NCBI GenBank assembly: GCA_030770535.1
Contig: JASVEC010000203.1
Span: 1-31,881, forward strand
Length of the DNA stretch: 31,881 bases
Origin: Batkoa obscura
Lineage: Eukaryota > Entomophthoromycota > Entomophthoromycetes > Entomophthorales > Batkoaceae
Direction: 5' to 3'
Notes under the pieces: model-generated
Databases searched by the model: none
What the model was told of the DNA's origin: nothing
The model's input: only the letters and a program-made list of their open reading frames with translations
Made by a program: the position numbers and the translations under genes
Part shown: piece by piece, positions 20,393-31,881 of the stretch
How positions within the stretch are numbered: position 1 is the first letter of the stretch
Layout of the letters: each line of letters opens with the position of its first letter

Positions 20393-22103
20393 ATGCAAAC
20401 TTTCATAACTAAACTTCGAAATGGAATTTTTGAAAACTTCAATACAATAGGGAGGAGTACACAATATAAACATTGTAATTCATTTACATCAATTTTAAGA
20501 GCTACTTATAACAACCCAAGGTTTATGGAATTTTATAATAAAACAAAACAAAGAAAAGATATATTATCAAAGTTTACTATCGATAATAATAAACTTAATC
20601 AAGTAATGTATAAAATTAGTGCTTTAAGGGAAACAGGAAACAAAAGTCAGCAAGTAGCGTTATTATCAACTATAGCTTCAGTATATTCTTTTGATGAATG
20701 TAAGAGTTTTGGGTTTAATATAAATAGAAATCAATATGATTATTCAAAAACAAGCAATAATAATAAAATATCAACATTAAAACCTATTATTAAAAATACA
20801 AAAAAAATTAAAGATGAGCAAATTGAAACTATCATACAATATTTACTAAATGATTCAACTATTTCATCAAGATTTAATAAAAAAAATAACGATAGTAAAT
20901 ATTCATCAGATAATATATATATATATATATATTAAATAAAAGTGGAAGAATAATATATAGTAAATATTTTAATGATTTGAAAGATAAAGCAGTAACTAGG
21001 TCAACATTTCTTTAAATATATACCAACTAATTTCAAAAATCCAGCAAGAAAAACGGATCTATGTAATATATGTGCTCAGTATACAATTATAAAAAAGTCA
21101 TTCGAAAATAAAATAAATACAGCAATAAAAAACAAAGCAGAGATACAAGAAATTTTCAACGAAGAAGAAAAATTATACAAATTACATAAATTCTGTGTTG
21201 ATACTCAAAAAAACACATTTAATGAAACTATTAAAAAATCAAATAACAGAAGTTGTATAATAATTTTAGATTTTAAACAAAATATGGGAATAGGAACAAG
21301 ACCAGATTCAATAAATCTAGATCATTATAACAAACAAGCTATATCAGTATTAGGCTTTGATATTTTATATTTAAAGGATGATAAAACAATAGGTAAAGTT
21401 TACTTTGATTATCTATCTGAAATATTAAATCATGATTCAGGATATCCAGGAGATTGTTTAATCGATTTAATCTCTACAGAGCTTTTATTTAAGAAGTTTA
21501 CAAAAATCAATATATGGGCAGATACAGGAAAATATTTTAGATTCCAAGAGTTCTTACATTATATATTTAAACAAATTCATGAATAGTAATTTGAATGTTA
21601 ACCTTAATTTTTTTGCTGAGCATCATGGAAAAAGTATAGTTGATGGACATTTTAGAAACCTTTCAAAATGGAAAGGTAGTTTTAAAGCATTAGGTAAAAT
21701 AGAAGATATCAATCAATTAATTTCAAGGTCCGAGACTTTTATTTGTGAGCATAATAAAATTAATAAATCGACTGTTGATAATGGGAAAACAGATATAATT
21801 TTTTAAAAATATGAAAGAAACAAAAATATAAAAAGAATAATAGAGATGCAAGGCATTAAGAAGTATTTACACTTTATTAAACATAACAATAAACTACATT
21901 GTTATCCAGTATCTGATACATCAAAAAAAAGCGATATAGTCCCAATTAAAGTTATAGAGTCTATAGAAAACAGAAAAATTAAAAGATCGATCCCAGCTTA
22001 CCTTACGAAGATAACAGAGAATTTAAAAATTTCGATATTTACTAAGCAAGTAAGTAGTTTGTTGAATGATAGAAATAGATTGTTAAATGTTAGGATTACT
22101 TAA
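20393..22103 (+). pseudogene. Broken transposase of TE-B
   Basis: The frame opens with the same 176 residues as the TE-A transposase. It is then lost where an AT repeat (20912-20933) is 8 bp longer than in TE-A. Further differences include an extra T near 21005, a loss of several bases before the stop near 21585, and an extra T near 21800 that creates a stop. The three core motifs are still recognisable (LDFKQN near 21270, IWADTG near 21511, AEHHGKSIVDGHF near 21616). The last 85 residues are identical to TE-A. The coding product is therefore not functional as it stands. Confidence 0.88.
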
Positions 22104-22114
22104 GTTATTAATAG

Positions 22115-22254
22115 CTAAGTTAATAAACAGTCAAAGAACAAGTAATTGTAATAATATATAAAAACTATTATTATATTATTTGTACTATATAAGGATGGTT
22201 AATTATAGATTTGGTGCTAACCACCCCCTCCCATGCAGCTATTTATTAACTTAG
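22115..22254. repeat. Subterminal inverted repeat of TE-B
   Basis: CTAAGTTAATAAA (22115-22127) and TTTATTAACTTAG (22242-22254) form a perfect 13-bp inverted pair around ~114 bp. TE-A has the equivalent at 17192-17324 although the loop sequence has diverged, which suggests the stem is kept for a reason or that its loss is recent. Confidence 0.7.
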
Positions 22255-22367
22255 AAATATATTAATAATGTAATTATAACATTAGTTTATTTACTTGATA
22301 ACAAATCTGCAATGTTGACATAAAGTGGTCAATAATAAATATTTCTCAATAAAGTTTTACAAGAATA

Positions 22368-22470
22368 TGGGGATGTATTTTTGTATTTAATAATTTTACT
22401 AATAATTTTTCCACGTAAATAGCGCTTAAAAGATGGAAAAAGTAATGAAGCAAAAAAAAAAACATCCCCA
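22368..22470 (+). mobile_element. MITE copy 3 (103 bp), inserted in TE-B
   Basis: The ends TGGGGATGT and ACATCCCCA form a perfect 9-bp inverted repeat, with TA on both sides (22366-22367 and 22471-22472). TE-A provides the empty site: there AAGAACATGTATTTAAG is continuous, whereas TE-B has AAGAATA-[MITE]-TATGTATTTAAG. This shows a real insertion and a two-base TA target duplication. Confidence 0.93.
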
Positions 22471-22743
22471 TATGTATTTAAGATCTAATAGAAATTCCTC
22501 TAACTTACAGTATAAACTATAATAGGATGATTTAGAACTATGTCCGGGTACCTTTGTTTTAATAAAAAATTTGTTTTTATAAAATTTTAAGCGGAGTTTT
22601 TAATACAATTTTTTTTGAAAATTGGATAAAATAATGAAGCTAATTTAGACAACCCCATTTATTTTTATAAAATTTCAAGTAAAGTTTAAAATACAAATTT
22701 TTTAGAAATTAGGTAAAAAATGAAATCAATTTGGATATCCCCA

Positions 22744-23080
22744 TATACTAAAATAAAACAGTGTTAATTTTAGTTACTTTTTATTGTTTATAATAAAACA
22801 GTGTATATGTTATTTAAGCAAGGTACAACCTATTTTTATATATTTATAGAGTAATATTTGCTTTTTTAATACTAATTTCAACTCAAAAAACATTACAATT
22901 ATTTTATTGATGTTATAACAATTTTTCGTTATTACATTATTGATTTTTATTATTATATTGAAATATTAATTAAGTGGAATAAGGATAATATAACTGAATA
23001 TAAAAAAGTGATCTTGTTTTAATAAAACAAATGTTAAAATAATTTTTTCGATCGATTTTATACCATCTTATACTAATCTC
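22744..23080. other. Unique spacer between TE-C and the right SZT2 copy
   Basis: These 337 bp of AT-rich DNA have no match to the sequence after the left SZT2 copy. The phrase AATAAAACAGTGT occurs twice (near 22750 and 22792). On the minus strand this region must serve as the 3' UTR of the right SZT2 copy. I see no gene. Confidence 0.6.
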
Positions 23081-23099
23081 CTTTTATCTTTTCTACTTT

Positions 23100-31881
<8,782 letters not shown>

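Larger units (their letters stand above)
20092..22657 (+). mobile_element. TE-B: second young copy of the transposon, inverted relative to TE-A, with a MITE inside
   Basis: The element starts TGGGGCTGTCCTAATTGG and ends TTAGACAACCCCA. It is 2,566 bp long, or about 2,460 bp without the 103-bp MITE at 22368-22470, matching TE-A. The left flank is TA (shared with MITE copy 2); the right flank is TT, so the target duplication is imperfect. The 5' ~825 bp are indistinguishable by eye from TE-A. The middle (~20935-21850) differs by several percent, and the segment ~21890-22125 is again identical. Its transposase is broken, so it would be non-autonomous but could be moved in trans by TE-A. Confidence 0.9.
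16537..22743 (+). mobile_element. Old, decayed TIR transposon split by nested insertions (TE-C)
   Basis: The left terminus reads TGGGGATGTCCGAGTTAG from 16537. The right terminus ends in TTGGATATCCCCA at 22743, giving imperfect inverted repeats of ~25 bp. The right end is followed by TA; the left is preceded by TG. The 5' part (16537-16883) includes a leader and a transposase start resembling those of the intact copy. The transposase remnant resumes at 19341, directly after the TE-A insertion. The 3' end (22658-22743) lies directly after TE-B. Its divergence from TE-A is much higher than that between TE-A and TE-B, so it is the oldest layer. The segment ~19530-19937 has no clear match and may be deeply decayed transposon or filler DNA. 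Confidence 0.75.

Noticed and set aside
16884-22657. Calling the transposons Tc1/mariner because of the TA flanks
   Set aside because: The transposase motifs and length do not match that superfamily as I know it, so the flanks alone are insufficient; left unassigned.

Overview
The window is very AT-rich eukaryotic DNA. Asparagine-rich low-complexity runs lie inside coding sequence, introns are short (59 and 90 bp), and there is a Zn2Cys6 (fungal-type) zinc-cluster protein. Together these suggest a fungus. The presence of SZT2, a KICSTOR subunit absent from budding yeast, points to an early-diverging AT-rich lineage such as Mucoromycota/Glomeromycotina. The phylum is an inference.

Layout. (1) 1-788: upstream DNA ending in a TATA-box promoter. 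(2) 789-1358: a small intronless Zn2Cys6 protein. (3) 1359-5384: about 4 kb without a convincing gene; it holds one copy of a ~100 bp MITE. (4) 5385-15508 (+): a complete three-exon SZT2 gene of about 3,324 codons. (5) 15528-23080: a 7.55 kb spacer made mostly of nested DNA transposons. (6) 23081-31881 (-): a second, almost identical SZT2 copy in inverted orientation. It runs off the window end and has an apparent +1 frameshift in a GAA/GGA-rich tract.

The two SZT2 copies face each other tail to tail. They form an inverted repeat with at least 8.8 kb in each arm, and similarity stops abruptly 19 bp after the stop codon. The only length differences I found between the arms are 2 AAT codons in a long Asn run and 1 base in the GAA/GGA tract. 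Either the duplication is recent or the arms are kept alike by gene conversion.

The spacer is a layered fossil record of one TIR transposon family flanked mainly by TA dinucleotides, with termini TGGGG(C/A/T)TGTC. An old decayed plus-strand element (16537-22743) is split by a younger, apparently intact minus-strand copy (TE-A, 16884-19340, 567-aa transposase). A third, plus-strand copy with a broken transposase (TE-B, 20092-22657) also lies within it. Three ~100 bp MITEs with related ends lie at 4433, 19989 and 22368, the last inside TE-B. TE-A and TE-B form a second inverted pair inside the SZT2 inverted pair. Their mosaic of identical and divergent tracts suggests gene conversion between them. 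No tRNA, rRNA, CRISPR array or viral element was recognised.
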